Assembly (NCBI RefSeq): GCF_019469425.1
Contig: NZ_CP048272.1
Span: 62,001-126,000, forward strand
From: Bifidobacterium asteroides
GTDB taxonomy: Bacteria > Actinomycetota > Actinomycetes > Actinomycetales > Bifidobacteriaceae
DNA length: 64,000 nt
Direction: 5' to 3'
Part shown: piece by piece, positions 1-8,184 of the stretch
Layout of the letters: each line of letters opens with the position of its first letter
Numbering within the stretch: position 1 is the first letter of the stretch
The notes under the pieces: generated by a model
The model's database searches: none
What the model was told of the DNA's origin: nothing
What the model saw: only the letters and a program-made list of their open reading frames with translations
Translations under genes and position numbers: made by a program

Positions 1-211
1 GATTATGGATGTCTGCAGCCTTGCGTTCAACATTATGTGTTTCGTGGTTAAACAGCCGGATTTTCAACGATTTGAACGGATGAATATCCCCTATGAATAT
101 CGTGAATTCGGAAGAGCGACAGGAAAAAAATAAACAATTAATAGAAACGCTCAACAAAATGTTTATTAAATGGTTATACTATCTTTAGCTACTTCATGAA
201 AGAGATGATGT
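1..211 (+). promoter_or_regulatory. AT-rich leader of the YheO-type regulator gene
   Basis: No coding region is visible here. The stretch is much richer in A and T than the genes that follow. A TATACT hexamer at 175-180 could be a -10 box, with a weak TCAACA about 18 bases upstream as -35. An AAGAGA ribosome binding site stands 8 bases before the ATG at 212. The promoter call rests on hexamer similarity only. Confidence 0.3.
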
Positions 212-1036
212 ATGAGCAACGATGCACAATCGGCACGCGACCTTAAGGCGCAGGACAGCGTAGAGCGTGCCCTGATAATCCAATCCTTGGCCCAGCTGGT
301 GGAGCCGCTGGCATCGCTTATGGCGGATTGCGAGGTTGTGGTGCATGACCTTTCACAGGTGCCCACCACCATTGTCGCCATCGCAGGAGGCTTGACCGGT
401 CGCAAGGTCGGTGATCCGGCGACCGATGTGCTGCTCAAGCAGATGGCTGAGGGTCGGGTTCGCACCATGGTCAACTACAGCTCTGTTCTGCCTGACGGGC
501 GTCGGATTCGTTGTGCCACTATCGCCGTCAAAGATAGCCGAGGGAATCCGGTCGCTGCATTGTGCATCAACAGCAGTGTCGAGATCTGGTCGGGGCTTCT
601 GAAAATATGCCAGCAAATGCTCTACGGCAGAGTAGACGCAAGCTCTGAACCAAAGTCGGAAGCTGAACTTGATGAAGACTTGGATCAGAACCAACAGCGT
701 GGCGCCGAGAAAGCCGGATCTGAGACAGGGCAGATAGATCAGGGAACAGGATCGGCCGAAGCCAGCTCCGCGGGTGAGGCCTTCGTCCACAACCTTGATG
801 ACTTGGCAAATATCGTGCTTGACCGTGCTGTTGCCAGCCAGGGTGTACCGGTCGAGCTGATGACGAAAAGCCATAAGAAGGAGGTGATAAGACAAGCCAA
901 AGAACAAGGCTTTTTCTTCCTGCGAGATGCGGCCGAGACCTTGGCCGACCGCTTGCAGATTTCACGGTTCACCGTCTACAACTATCTAAAAGAAATAGAC
1001 AAGACGACCTCCGTCAAAGACGAGAAAAAGCAATAA
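212..1036 (+). CDS. YheO/DauR-type PAS and HTH transcriptional regulator
   Basis: A predicted cytosolic DNA-binding regulator of 274 residues. The N-terminal part (about residues 25-130) matches the YheO PAS-like ligand domain, with the typical VVHDLSQ and CINSSVE stretches. A charged, Glu/Gln/Ser-rich linker (about 145-190) separates it from a C-terminal helix-turn-helix (about 215-265) ending in SRFTVYNYLKEI, as in the HTH_22 group. DauR of Pseudomonas, which controls D-arginine use, belongs to this family. The gene leads an apparent operon with a C-S lyase and an NhaC-type transporter, so the ligand may be an amino acid. That role is inference. The linker is longer than I would expect for the family. 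Confidence 0.8.
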   Translation: MSNDAQSARDLKAQDSVERALIIQSLAQLVEPLASLMADCEVVVHDLSQVPTTIVAIAGGLTGRKVGDPATDVLLKQMAEGRVRTMVNYSSVLPDGRRIRCATIAVKDSRGNPVAALCINSSVEIWSGLLKICQQMLYGRVDASSEPKSEAELDEDLDQNQQRGAEKAGSETGQIDQGTGSAEASSAGEAFVHNLDDLANIVLDRAVASQGVPVELMTKSHKKEVIRQAKEQGFFFLRDAAETLADRLQISRFTVYNYLKEIDKTTSVKDEKKQ

Positions 1037-1137
1037 GCGGGGGAGGCAGTATCGAGGCCATGGTGGCCTCAGAGGATCACATTGCTAATGAAGGCAAGGT
1101 ATCCGGCATAGTTGCAAAGAAGGGAACAGACGTAATT

Positions 1138-2322
1138 ATGGGTCTTCTACATCCCGTTTCAACCCAGGATCTGGGAAGAATACATAGCATCCGCTGGGAT
1201 GACGCACATCGCAACTGCGGTGATGGCGCCATATCCCTGTCGGTGGCAGATATGGATTTCAAAGCCCCGGACCCGTTGGTCCAGGCTGTGGTCGAGCGTG
1301 CTCAGGTGGGTGATTTCTGCTACACCTACTTGGACCCCTCATATAGACAGTCAGTGTGCGACTGGTTCAAAAGACGCCACGGCTGGCAGATCAGTCCGGC
1401 CAGTCTGGTGCCGGTAGGAAGAATGGTGGAATCCTTGCCAGCCATACTCAGGGAAGCTCTGTCGCCCGCCTGCTCGGTAATCGTTCCCTATCCTGCATAT
1501 TCGCCCACCCCAACAGCGATCAAGGCCGCAGGGTGCAAGGTCCTTCCATGGATGCTGAAGATAGACGGCCAGGGAAAATACCGGTTCGATTTTGATGCGC
1601 TTGAAGACCTGCTTGACCAGGCCAGTGCGATGGTAATCACCAATCCGCATAACCCTACCGGCCGTGTATGGACCCGTGACGAACTGGCTAAGGTTGCCAA
1701 GGCTGCTGCCAAGCATGATGTTCTGGTCATCTCAGATGAGTTCCATGCTGATCTAATCCATTCAGGATATCGATTCCAGCCTTATCTGACCTCGTCGCCC
1801 GAAGCATCTGGAGGCATCTCCTTTACCTCCCCGGGGAAGACCTTCAACATCGCTGGGTTGGAAACTGCCAACATCGTCGTTCCTGATGCTGATCTGCGGC
1901 ACAAGGTGGAGAAGGCCATCGATGATGCCGGCTGCCATAATCCCCGTTATTTTGCACAAGTTGCGACTCAGGCGGGATATGACCATTGCGCAGAATGGCT
2001 GGACGAGCTTCTTGCCGAGCTCGAGATACACACCGATCTTTTGCGCGACTGCGTTGCCGGAATGGATGGCGTGACGCTGATCGAACCTGAAGGTACCTAC
2101 CTGGCCTGGATGGATATGAGAGGGCTGGGACTTCAGGATGAGGAGATCGAAAAGCGGCTGGCTGAACAGGGTCTGATGCTGGATCCGGGGACTGACTTCG
2201 GTCTGGGCGGCAGCGGCTTTGTGCGCATAAACCTGGCGACAACTAGGCCAATTCTGACCGAGGCACTGTCGCGCATGAATCGTGCGCTTGGTACTTCCAC
2301 GAGAAAGGCGACCCTGCAATGA
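1138..2322 (+). CDS. MalY/PatB family PLP aminotransferase (C-S lyase)
   Basis: A PLP-dependent fold-type I enzyme of the MalY/PatB group, which usually splits cystathionine or cysteine into pyruvate, ammonia and a thiol. Seen directly: the SVADMDF stretch near the N-terminus, NPHNPTGRVW, SDEFHADL with the cofactor-contacting Asp, and SPGKTFNIAG, whose Lys (codon at 1837) should bind PLP. Starting at 1138 gives 394 residues, the usual family length. The frame is also open from an ATG at 1060, which adds 26 residues without recognisable conservation but follows a GGGGGAGG stretch, so the start is uncertain. The stop overlaps the next gene by 4 bases, implying translational coupling with the NhaC transporter. 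Confidence 0.85.
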   Translation: MGLLHPVSTQDLGRIHSIRWDDAHRNCGDGAISLSVADMDFKAPDPLVQAVVERAQVGDFCYTYLDPSYRQSVCDWFKRRHGWQISPASLVPVGRMVESLPAILREALSPACSVIVPYPAYSPTPTAIKAAGCKVLPWMLKIDGQGKYRFDFDALEDLLDQASAMVITNPHNPTGRVWTRDELAKVAKAAAKHDVLVISDEFHADLIHSGYRFQPYLTSSPEASGGISFTSPGKTFNIAGLETANIVVPDADLRHKVEKAIDDAGCHNPRYFAQVATQAGYDHCAEWLDELLAELEIHTDLLRDCVAGMDGVTLIEPEGTYLAWMDMRGLGLQDEEIEKRLAEQGLMLDPGTDFGLGGSGFVRINLATTRPILTEALSRMNRALGTSTRKATLQ

Positions 2323-3800
2323 CGAAGGAAAGGAAACAAAGAGAGCAGCGTTCCCCCACCCTGCTCTTGGCACTGACTCCAATTATCGCCATGGCGGTGT
2401 TTATGGGGGTTGGAGCCATCTGGCTGGAACTTCCTGCTGAGCCGATGCTTATCCTGGCTGCCGTGGTGGCAGCGATCATCGCCTACATGCTCGGCCACGG
2501 ATACGATGAGATGCTCAGCACTATAGCCGAGAAAATCGCTGGGATCATGCCTGCCATGCTGATTCTGATAGTGGTGGGCATGCTTATCGGATCCTGGATG
2601 ATCGGCGGAACCATTCCGATGATGGTCTACTTCGGCCTCAAGATCGTATCGCCCAAGTACCTCTATCTGACGGCTCTGCTGGTCACGGCCATCACTTCGG
2701 TCTGTACGGGAACCTCCTGGGGTTCCGCAGGTACCATTGGCGTGGCTTTCATGGGGGTGGCACTGGGCATGGAAGGTATCAATCCCGCCATCGTTGCCGG
2801 TGCAGTGGTCAGTGGTGCCTATTTCGGAGATAAACTTTCCCCTCTGTCCGGAGACACCAACCTGGCTGCGGCCATCACCCATGTGAATGTATTCACGCAT
2901 ATGAAGCACCTGTTGTGGACCACCTTCCCCTCTTTGCTGGTGGCAGCGATAGTCATGTTCGTGGCGGGCCGTGGTGTCCAGTCCGCAGGTGGCCGTGGCT
3001 TTGACAAGGTCGCCGAGATGAACAGCACACTTTCGCAGGCCTTCACCTGGAACGTGCCTATGCTGCTTATACCTCTCCTAATCATCCTGATCGGGTCTGC
3101 GTGGAAGAAGCCGACCATTCCGGTCATGCTGCTTTCGTCGGCGGTTGCTATGTTCAATGCCGTCGTCATCCAGCGCTTCCCCATCACCAACGCGTTCAAC
3201 GCCATTGTCAACGGATTCGACACCTCTATGCTCCCCAAGGGCTTCAACTTGGGTCCTGCAGCCAAGGACATCACGAGTCTGCTGAACCGGGGTGGCATGG
3301 AGAGCATGATGAGCACTCTTCTGATTGCGTTCTGCGCCCTCTCTTTCGCAGGAGTGCTTTCGGCTTCCGGGGCTTTGAACAAGATCGTGGAGTCTCTGCT
3401 CAAGATCAGCAAGAGCACTGGCTCGTTGATTGTCGTTACCCTGCTGACCGGCATCCTGACCATATCCACCACCTGCAACGGGCAGGTCTCCCTTCTGCTG
3501 CCTGGCGAGCTGCTGAGGCCTGCCTACATTCGCCGAGGTCTGCATCCTTGCAATCTCGGGCGAAGCATAGAGGACTCCGGCACCATATTCGAGCCGATCC
3601 TGCCCTGGACAGCCGCTGGGGCCTATATGGCGGCCACGCTGGGGGTGCCCACGCTCTCCTATATGCCTTGGGCAACTCTCTGCTGGACCGGCGTGATTTT
3701 TGCCACCATCTGGGGATACACAGGAATTGGCATCAGGAAGCTAACGCCGGATGAGCAGAAGACCATGCTCGCTGAGCTGGATAAGGAGAAGGAAGCGTAG
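2319..3800 (+). CDS. NhaC family Na+/H+ antiporter or related amino-acid antiporter
   Basis: A polytopic membrane protein of 493 residues with about 11-12 hydrophobic segments. It carries the NhaC signatures TGTSWGSAGTIGVA (about residue 128) and GAYFGDKLSPLSGDTNLAA (about 167-185). Members exchange Na+ or H+, and some exchange organic solutes such as malate/lactate or amino acids. Its start overlaps the C-S lyase stop in an ATGA. Coupling to a sulphur-amino-acid lyase suggests that it may carry a substrate or product of that enzyme rather than only protons, but this is inference. A hairpin followed by T residues stands just after the stop and would end the three-gene operon. Confidence 0.82.
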   Translation: MTKERKQREQRSPTLLLALTPIIAMAVFMGVGAIWLELPAEPMLILAAVVAAIIAYMLGHGYDEMLSTIAEKIAGIMPAMLILIVVGMLIGSWMIGGTIPMMVYFGLKIVSPKYLYLTALLVTAITSVCTGTSWGSAGTIGVAFMGVALGMEGINPAIVAGAVVSGAYFGDKLSPLSGDTNLAAAITHVNVFTHMKHLLWTTFPSLLVAAIVMFVAGRGVQSAGGRGFDKVAEMNSTLSQAFTWNVPMLLIPLLIILIGSAWKKPTIPVMLLSSAVAMFNAVVIQRFPITNAFNAIVNGFDTSMLPKGFNLGPAAKDITSLLNRGGMESMMSTLLIAFCALSFAGVLSASGALNKIVESLLKISKSTGSLIVVTLLTGILTISTTCNGQVSLLLPGELLRPAYIRRGLHPCNLGRSIEDSGTIFEPILPWTAAGAYMAATLGVPTLSYMPWATLCWTGVIFATIWGYTGIGIRKLTPDEQKTMLAELDKEKEA

Positions 3801-3825
3801 AGCCTTTTCTCTGTTATGGCTAATT

Positions 3826-3862
3826 AGCGCCACCACTGGGCAGTACCTGTTGTGGCGCTTTT
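3826..3862 (+). terminator. Rho-independent terminator after nhaC-like gene
   Basis: Arms AGCGCCACCAC and GTTGTGGCGCT pair with one mismatch around a 12-base loop and are followed by TTTTCTTG. The site lies 25 bases after the NhaC-like stop. Confidence 0.75.
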
Positions 3863-4340
3863 CTTGTCAGTCGGAAAACGAACATGGATCTGCATGGATT
3901 CGGTCTCTTTTCATTGTTCGGAAAGCAGCAAGCTAATTGTCCCGGCTTCAAAGACCAGCGCTGAGCTTAACAGCGTTAATACGGGTTTCTATATTTTTCA
4001 TCGATTGCAGAATCAGTGTGTTTGACTATGAAAGCAGCACTTATATAACTAGCCTGATTTCAGTGAGCAGCAAAGACTTGGTGTTTAGTAATTTTACCTT
4101 TATATCAAGTACTTTATTGCTGGTGTCATGCTGAACCGATAACCAATAAATTTTAAATATGATTAAACTTATCCCGTAGCCATAACCCCAGAAAACAGAC
4201 TCGGCAGCGCTTGATGAGTACTCGAAAAAGCAGAAAAATCTTTGCTTTGTTTGTGTCGAACTTCATTGTCGACACACACGAAATAAATTGAAAGATACTT
4301 ATATGTAATTAGCATTGTAGGTACAAAGTGAAAAGGGGGT
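3863..4340 (+). other. AT-rich non-coding stretch, possible remnant of acquired DNA
   Basis: I see no convincing gene here. Short open frames exist but have no ribosome binding site or recognisable content. Base composition is clearly more AT-rich than in the flanking genes. Together with the broken Abi-family gene that follows and the tRNA genes at 5078-5262, this suggests decayed accessory DNA. No direct repeat of a tRNA 3' end was found. Confidence 0.4.
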
Positions 4341-4342
4341 TG

Positions 4343-4428
4343 GTCACATTGGCCAGCTCTTCACTAATGGTGCAGAGCTTTTCGAAGCGGATGCTCTCAT
4401 TAGTTTAGGTGCGGGGGCCAATGTGGAC
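4343..4428 (+). ncRNA. Nested inverted repeat, candidate structured RNA in front of the Abi-family gene
   Basis: Three nested pairings occupy 86 bases. GTCACATTGGCC (4343-4354) pairs with GGCCAATGTGGAC (4416-4428), with one bulged base. ACTAATG (4363-4369) pairs with CATTAGT (4398-4404). AGAGC (4374-4378) pairs with GCTCT (4393-4397). The right arm of the outer stem contains the GTG at 4423 that opens the Abi-like frame, so folding would hide that start. Structured RNAs are known beside some Abi_2/AbiF genes (Rfam holds an abiF RNA family). Whether this belongs to that family cannot be settled by eye. It could also be a translation-control hairpin or a remnant repeat. Confidence 0.4.
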
Positions 4429-4821
4429 AGCCCAAAGCGCACGTGTCTGAGTAAAAGTCTCGATCCTCAAATTGCTAATTCGCAAAACGATGGCATTGTA
4501 TTCGACATCTATAATGAGGAATCCGCTAAAACATATCTATCTGCGAATACCTATCTATTTCGGATTAAACGATTTGCTTCTAATTTCAACAAGCGCGATG
4601 ACGGGGAGCACAAGAATCGCGATTTCGTTGTACTCAAGGATTTGGCGGTCATTGACTATGAGCTCAGGATGGCACTGGAATATCTGGTAGCAAACACGGA
4701 ACATGGTTTGAAACGGTTATATGTTGTTGGCCGAGCTGCTGTCTGTGAAAAACGTCATATCGCAATGACTGGTGATTGCTATTGGCCAATTACTAGATGT
4801 TTTGAGGAACAAGGAAGTTAA
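4423..4821 (+). CDS. Abi family (Abi_2/AbiF-like) protein, probably truncated
   Basis: 132 codons from a GTG. Residues about 20-105 read like the N-terminal half of Abi_2 proteins: an FDIYNEESAKTYLSANTYLF segment, then an RFASNF region, then FVVLKDLAVIDYELRMALEYL and EHGLK, which is the conserved helix pair of this phage-abortive-infection family. Family members are commonly near 300 residues. Here similarity stops after EHGLK and the frame ends within 40 residues, so the C-terminal half seems lost. No other half is recognisable in 4822-5077, which holds no supportable gene. Composition is AT-rich and unlike its neighbours, a sign of transfer. It is probably a relic, but the RNA-like leader is intact. 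Confidence 0.5.
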   Translation: MDSPKRTCLSKSLDPQIANSQNDGIVFDIYNEESAKTYLSANTYLFRIKRFASNFNKRDDGEHKNRDFVVLKDLAVIDYELRMALEYLVANTEHGLKRLYVVGRAAVCEKRHIAMTGDCYWPITRCFEEQGS

Positions 4822-5077
4822 TAAAATTTAGACGGCAAGAAGGTGCACACACTGTCGATTACACGCTATCATCTATAAAGTTCAAGATTATTATGGAGTG
4901 TATGAACAGCATCAAAAGGGTGAGGGTGCAGATGCGTTATGCGGCAATAGCATTATCTTTGGAGTAATTGGCGCATGATCATATTGTTCGCTATGCCACA
5001 TCTAAAACTAAATGGGACCTTTTGAGAGAAAAGGCATAACAAATCAAAGAATCTCAGAGTTCGCTGAAACCTACCTG

Positions 5078-5150
5078 TGGAGCTAGCCGGATTCGAACCG
5101 GCGACCCTCTGCTTGCAAAGCAGATGCGCTACCAGCTGCGCCATAGCCCC
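5078..5150 (-). tRNA. tRNA-Ala (anticodon TGC)
   Basis: 73 bases on the minus strand. The acceptor GGGGCTA pairs with TAGCTCC with one G-T pair, followed by discriminator A. The T-arm GGTTCGAATCC and the anticodon loop TTTGCAA with TGC are clear. CCA is not encoded. Confidence 0.97.
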
Positions 5151-5188
5151 GTGAATGTGAAAAGAACTTCAACCACGCAAGAATTGCG

Positions 5189-5262
5189 TGGGCCTGGGAG
5201 GACTTGAACCTCCGACCTCATCCTTATCAGGGATGCGCTCTAACCAGCTGAGCTACAGGCCC
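5189..5262 (-). tRNA. tRNA-Ile (anticodon GAT)
   Basis: 74 bases on the minus strand. The acceptor GGGCCTG pairs with CAGGCCC, followed by discriminator A. The anticodon loop CTGATAA carries GAT, and the T-arm GGTTCAAGTCC is intact. It stands 38 bases upstream of tRNA-Ala on the same strand, so the pair is probably co-transcribed as a dedicated tRNA unit. No rRNA is present here. Confidence 0.97.
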
Positions 5263-5357
5263 ATGCCGTGTGACCGAAGAATCACACAAATGGATAGCTT
5301 ACCATAGTGTCCCCTCAAGTCAATCTCGGCGGCGCCGCGTCGCGTCTTGGCGGAAGA

Positions 5358-5975
5358 ATGGGAGTTATGAGGCGGAAACGACGTGCGGAGCCAGTCCGTT
5401 TGGAACAGCTCGTGGCTAGTGGCGAGACTGTTCTGGTCATCAGGAAGCGGATCGCCAACGTCTATCTGCGGGTCAAACCGCCTGACGGCCATCTGGAGGT
5501 GACGGCGCCTGTGACGATTGGCGATGATCAGATTCGTGCTTTTATCGACGGCAAGCGCCGCTGGATCGCAGCCACTAGAGAACGTCTGACCCGTTCACGT
5601 CATGTCTACGCCCGACTTGAAGCTGATGATCAGCTGCAGCCAGGCCGATCTGAGGCAGAAGCCAAGAGGATCCTTCAGGAAAGACTGCCGACTCTGTTGG
5701 ACCGTTGGGTCCCTGTGGTGGGCCGTCGGCCTGGGCGCATCAGCCTACGGAAGATGAAAACCCGCTGGGGTTCCTGCACCCCAGCCACTGCCAGCATCAG
5801 GCTCAACACAGACCTGGCTTGGCTGGATCCCGACCTGCTGGAGTATGTGTTGGTTCACGAGCTGACCCATCTCTACGAGCATGGCCACGGCCCGGGCTTC
5901 CGCGCGCGGATGAATCGCTATATGCCCGACTGGACTGAGCGCCGTCGTCGGCTCAACCGCTATCTGGCTTTGTGA
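5358..5975 (+). CDS. YgjP/SprT-like M48-type zinc metallopeptidase (DUF45)
   Basis: A protein of 205 residues of the YgjP family (also called DUF45 or WLM-like). The C-terminal third carries HELTHLYEHGHGPGF, an HExxH zinc site with a following His, and the upstream MKTRWGSC stretch is the family signature. The biological substrate of this family is poorly defined. The frame is open from a GTG at 5307, but the ATG at 5358 follows a GGCGGAAG stretch and gives the usual length. A second ATG at 5367 is possible. The gene reads away from the tRNA pair and appears monocistronic. Confidence 0.8.
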   Translation: MGVMRRKRRAEPVRLEQLVASGETVLVIRKRIANVYLRVKPPDGHLEVTAPVTIGDDQIRAFIDGKRRWIAATRERLTRSRHVYARLEADDQLQPGRSEAEAKRILQERLPTLLDRWVPVVGRRPGRISLRKMKTRWGSCTPATASIRLNTDLAWLDPDLLEYVLVHELTHLYEHGHGPGFRARMNRYMPDWTERRRRLNRYLAL

Positions 5976-6391
5976 CCCCCCGAAGCTTAGACATCGGAAG
6001 TCATGACTTCTGGAGCCATGGATTCCGAAGCCATGGACTCTGCATAATTTATGAGCTTGTATACTGCGAGTTTGCGAATTACCAACTTGTGACATCATTC
6101 TTGCTGATGATTCCGTGCCCGAACCTCTGCTGGGTCTTCTGGGGCGAAGTCGGATTGGTTTTTGATTCGTCCTGACTCAATCAATCTGCCTTTAATCCGT
6201 TCCCACCCTGCTCAAGGTTGGTTTACCGCACCGCATTTGTTGTCCAAAGCCGACAGAAGACTGCCGCAGCCCATGCTGGTGCGCTAGCGTTAAGGAAGAG
6301 GGGCTATCCTGCAGCAGGTCGGCAGGGTCCCCGCAACCCGGAGGCGCGTGTGGAGCTGACCGGGGCAATCGATCATGAAGGAGCAATTGAG
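5976..6391 (+). other. Intergenic stretch without a recognised gene
   Basis: No gene is supportable. Two short near-repeats containing GCCATGGA occur around 6013-6031. An open frame runs into the next gene from 6218, but the strong AAGGAG at 6378-6383 marks 6392 as the true start of that gene. The stretch should contain its promoter, although no clear -35/-10 pair stands out. Confidence 0.4.
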
Positions 6392-7159
6392 ATGACGGAA
6401 TCCAAGAAAACGATCAAGCGTGCCGTGGTGACCGGTGCCTCCAGCGGCATCGGCCAGGCCAGTGCTCAGGCCTTGGTGGACAAGGGCTGGAAGGTGGTCG
6501 GCCTGGCCCGGCGCGAAGACAAGCTCAAGGCCCTGGCTGACCAACTGGGTGAGAACTTCACCTATGAGCTCTGCGATGTGACTGACGAGGACTCCACACA
6601 GTCGGCTGTTGATGCTGTGCTCAAGGGCGGCCCGGTCAAAGCTCTGGTCAACTGCGCCGGCGCAGCCTTCGGCAAGGATGCGGTGGCGACCTCCAACTTG
6701 GACGATTGGCGCGGCATGTACGAGCTGAACGTCATCGGCACCCTGCGGGTCATCCAGAAGCTGCTCCCTGCTCTCAAGGAGTCGGAGGGCACGGTCCTGG
6801 TCATCTCCTCGACGGCAGGCATTGAGCCTTACGAGGGCGGCGGCGGGTATTGCGCCTCCAAGGCGGCGGAACGGGTCATGGCCCGCATTCTGCGGCTGGA
6901 GCTGATCGGTCAGCCGGTGCGCGTGGTTGACATCGCCCCGGGCCTGGTTCACACCGACGAGTTCTCGCTGAAGCGGTTCGGCGGGGATAGCGACCGGGCC
7001 GATGCGGTCTACGCCGGGGTGCCCGACCCGCTGACCGCCGACGACATCGCCGGATGCGTCACCTGGGCTCTGGAACAGCCCGACACTGTGGATATCGACC
7101 AGATTGTGGTCCGTCCCCGCGCCGAGGGCTCCTACACTAAGCTCTACCGTCGTAGCTGA
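6392..7159 (+). CDS. Short-chain dehydrogenase/reductase
   Basis: A cytosolic NAD(P)-dependent oxidoreductase of 255 residues, the classical SDR size. Seen: the dinucleotide-binding TGASSGIG near the N-terminus, NCAGAAFG, the catalytic Ser in VISSTAG, and YCASKAAE with the Tyr-x-x-x-Lys pair. Substrate cannot be inferred. The start at 6392 is set by AAGGAG 8 bases upstream. The gene stands alone, with a broken antiporter gene converging on it. Confidence 0.88.
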   Translation: MTESKKTIKRAVVTGASSGIGQASAQALVDKGWKVVGLARREDKLKALADQLGENFTYELCDVTDEDSTQSAVDAVLKGGPVKALVNCAGAAFGKDAVATSNLDDWRGMYELNVIGTLRVIQKLLPALKESEGTVLVISSTAGIEPYEGGGGYCASKAAERVMARILRLELIGQPVRVVDIAPGLVHTDEFSLKRFGGDSDRADAVYAGVPDPLTADDIAGCVTWALEQPDTVDIDQIVVRPRAEGSYTKLYRRS

Positions 7160-7233
7160 GTCTGGTAGGGGACCGATTCTGTCGGAAACCGAGACTGGCA
7201 TGGGACAATTCCGACAGGGGATAAGTCTTGTAG

Positions 7234-7965
7234 TCAGGTCGAGAGGCGCCTGGCAGACCGCAGCCGACTAGGGATAGCGCCGACGGCCACGATGAGCACG
7301 GACAGGACCGACCTGCCAGTACGCCCAGCAAGGCCAGTTCCAGCGTGGCGCCGAGAATGACCCGGTCGGTCAACAGTTCGGGTCCCAACTGATCCAGGGA
7401 AATTGACAGCGAGAAGAAGGCGAAGAGGGGCAAGACTACTAGGGCGCTCAAAGGGGTCAGGAAGCGGTCCGGCCATTCAGCCGGTGATAGCGTCGGGTTG
7501 CGGCTTCGCCCAATCCCAGTTGGCTCAAACTCAGCTGGTTCTGTCTCGATCGGCCTGTGCTCGATCGGCTCAGGTCTGTTTGGCGCGGTATCGGCTGAAG
7601 CCTCTTTTATCCCCGTGCCGCTCGACCCGGCGACAGGGGCCAATAGCCCCGTCGCCACTTCCTGCCAGCGGCGGATGGATTCCAGCCTCGAAGAGGCTGT
7701 GCCAGGCCAGCAGACCGCCCGCAAGGGCACAGGCCATCATGAATAGCCTGGTGACCCGATCATTTTCAGCCAACGATGAGAAGGCGGCAAAGAGGTTTGA
7801 AGGATGAAGTCTGTTGCGCTGGTCTCTGCCAGATCCGCCCTGCCCACGCTGTGGATTTGGTGGTTGGGCACTCGATGGCTTGGAATCCTGTTGCGAAATC
7901 GAATCGTTGCAATTCCGACGCCGTGGACTGATTAGAGATGCTGGGAATGTAGGTGTGGGCGGCAT
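7234..7965 (-). pseudogene. NhaA-type Na+/H+ antiporter remnant
   Basis: A good AGGAG sits before an ATG at 7965. The frame runs through a Ser/Pro/Arg-rich start and one membrane helix (RLFMMACALAGGLLAWHS) before breaking near 7570. A second frame then carries TPLSALVVLPLFAFFSLSIS and a following helix, which reads like the late NhaA helices. A third frame continues after LLGVLAGR to a stop at 7234. Intact NhaA has about 390-480 residues with 12 helices. The middle helices are missing here and at least two frame changes are needed, so I call it a pseudogene. Similarity was judged by eye; a different small membrane protein family is possible. Confidence 0.5.
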
Positions 7966-8097
7966 GATGCTCCTGGTCGGGCGGATAGGGTTCGGTCTTC
8001 TATGGCCGACCAGTCTTCCCGGCATGAGGCGGCGCCCTACCGTCTCCCAAGTGCCGATTCCATCCTGAAACCCAGCCGTTTATTTCGGTCAGAGAAA

Positions 8098-8141
8098 ATG
8101 CCAGCGGCCCCGCATCTTTCACGATGCAGGGCCGCTGGCAT
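8098..8141 (-). terminator. Rho-independent terminator after dps
   Basis: Perfect 13-base arms ATGCCAGCGGCCC and GGGCCGCTGGCAT around an 18-base loop. On the minus strand they are followed by TTTTCTCT, 44 bases after the dps stop. Confidence 0.85.
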
Positions 8142-8184
8142 ACCGCCTATCGTGGGCGGCGATGAGCTCTCAGAGCTCAGCAAC

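Noticed and set aside
3937-4134. 65-codon open frame in the AT-rich patch
   Set aside because: No ribosome binding site, no family resemblance; stop-poor stretch by chance.
4953-5144. 63-codon open frame on the minus strand
   Set aside because: It overlaps the complete tRNA-Ala gene and is explained by it.
5078-5262. Possible phage attachment site at the tRNA pair
   Set aside because: No direct repeat of a tRNA 3' end and no integrase gene were found in the window.
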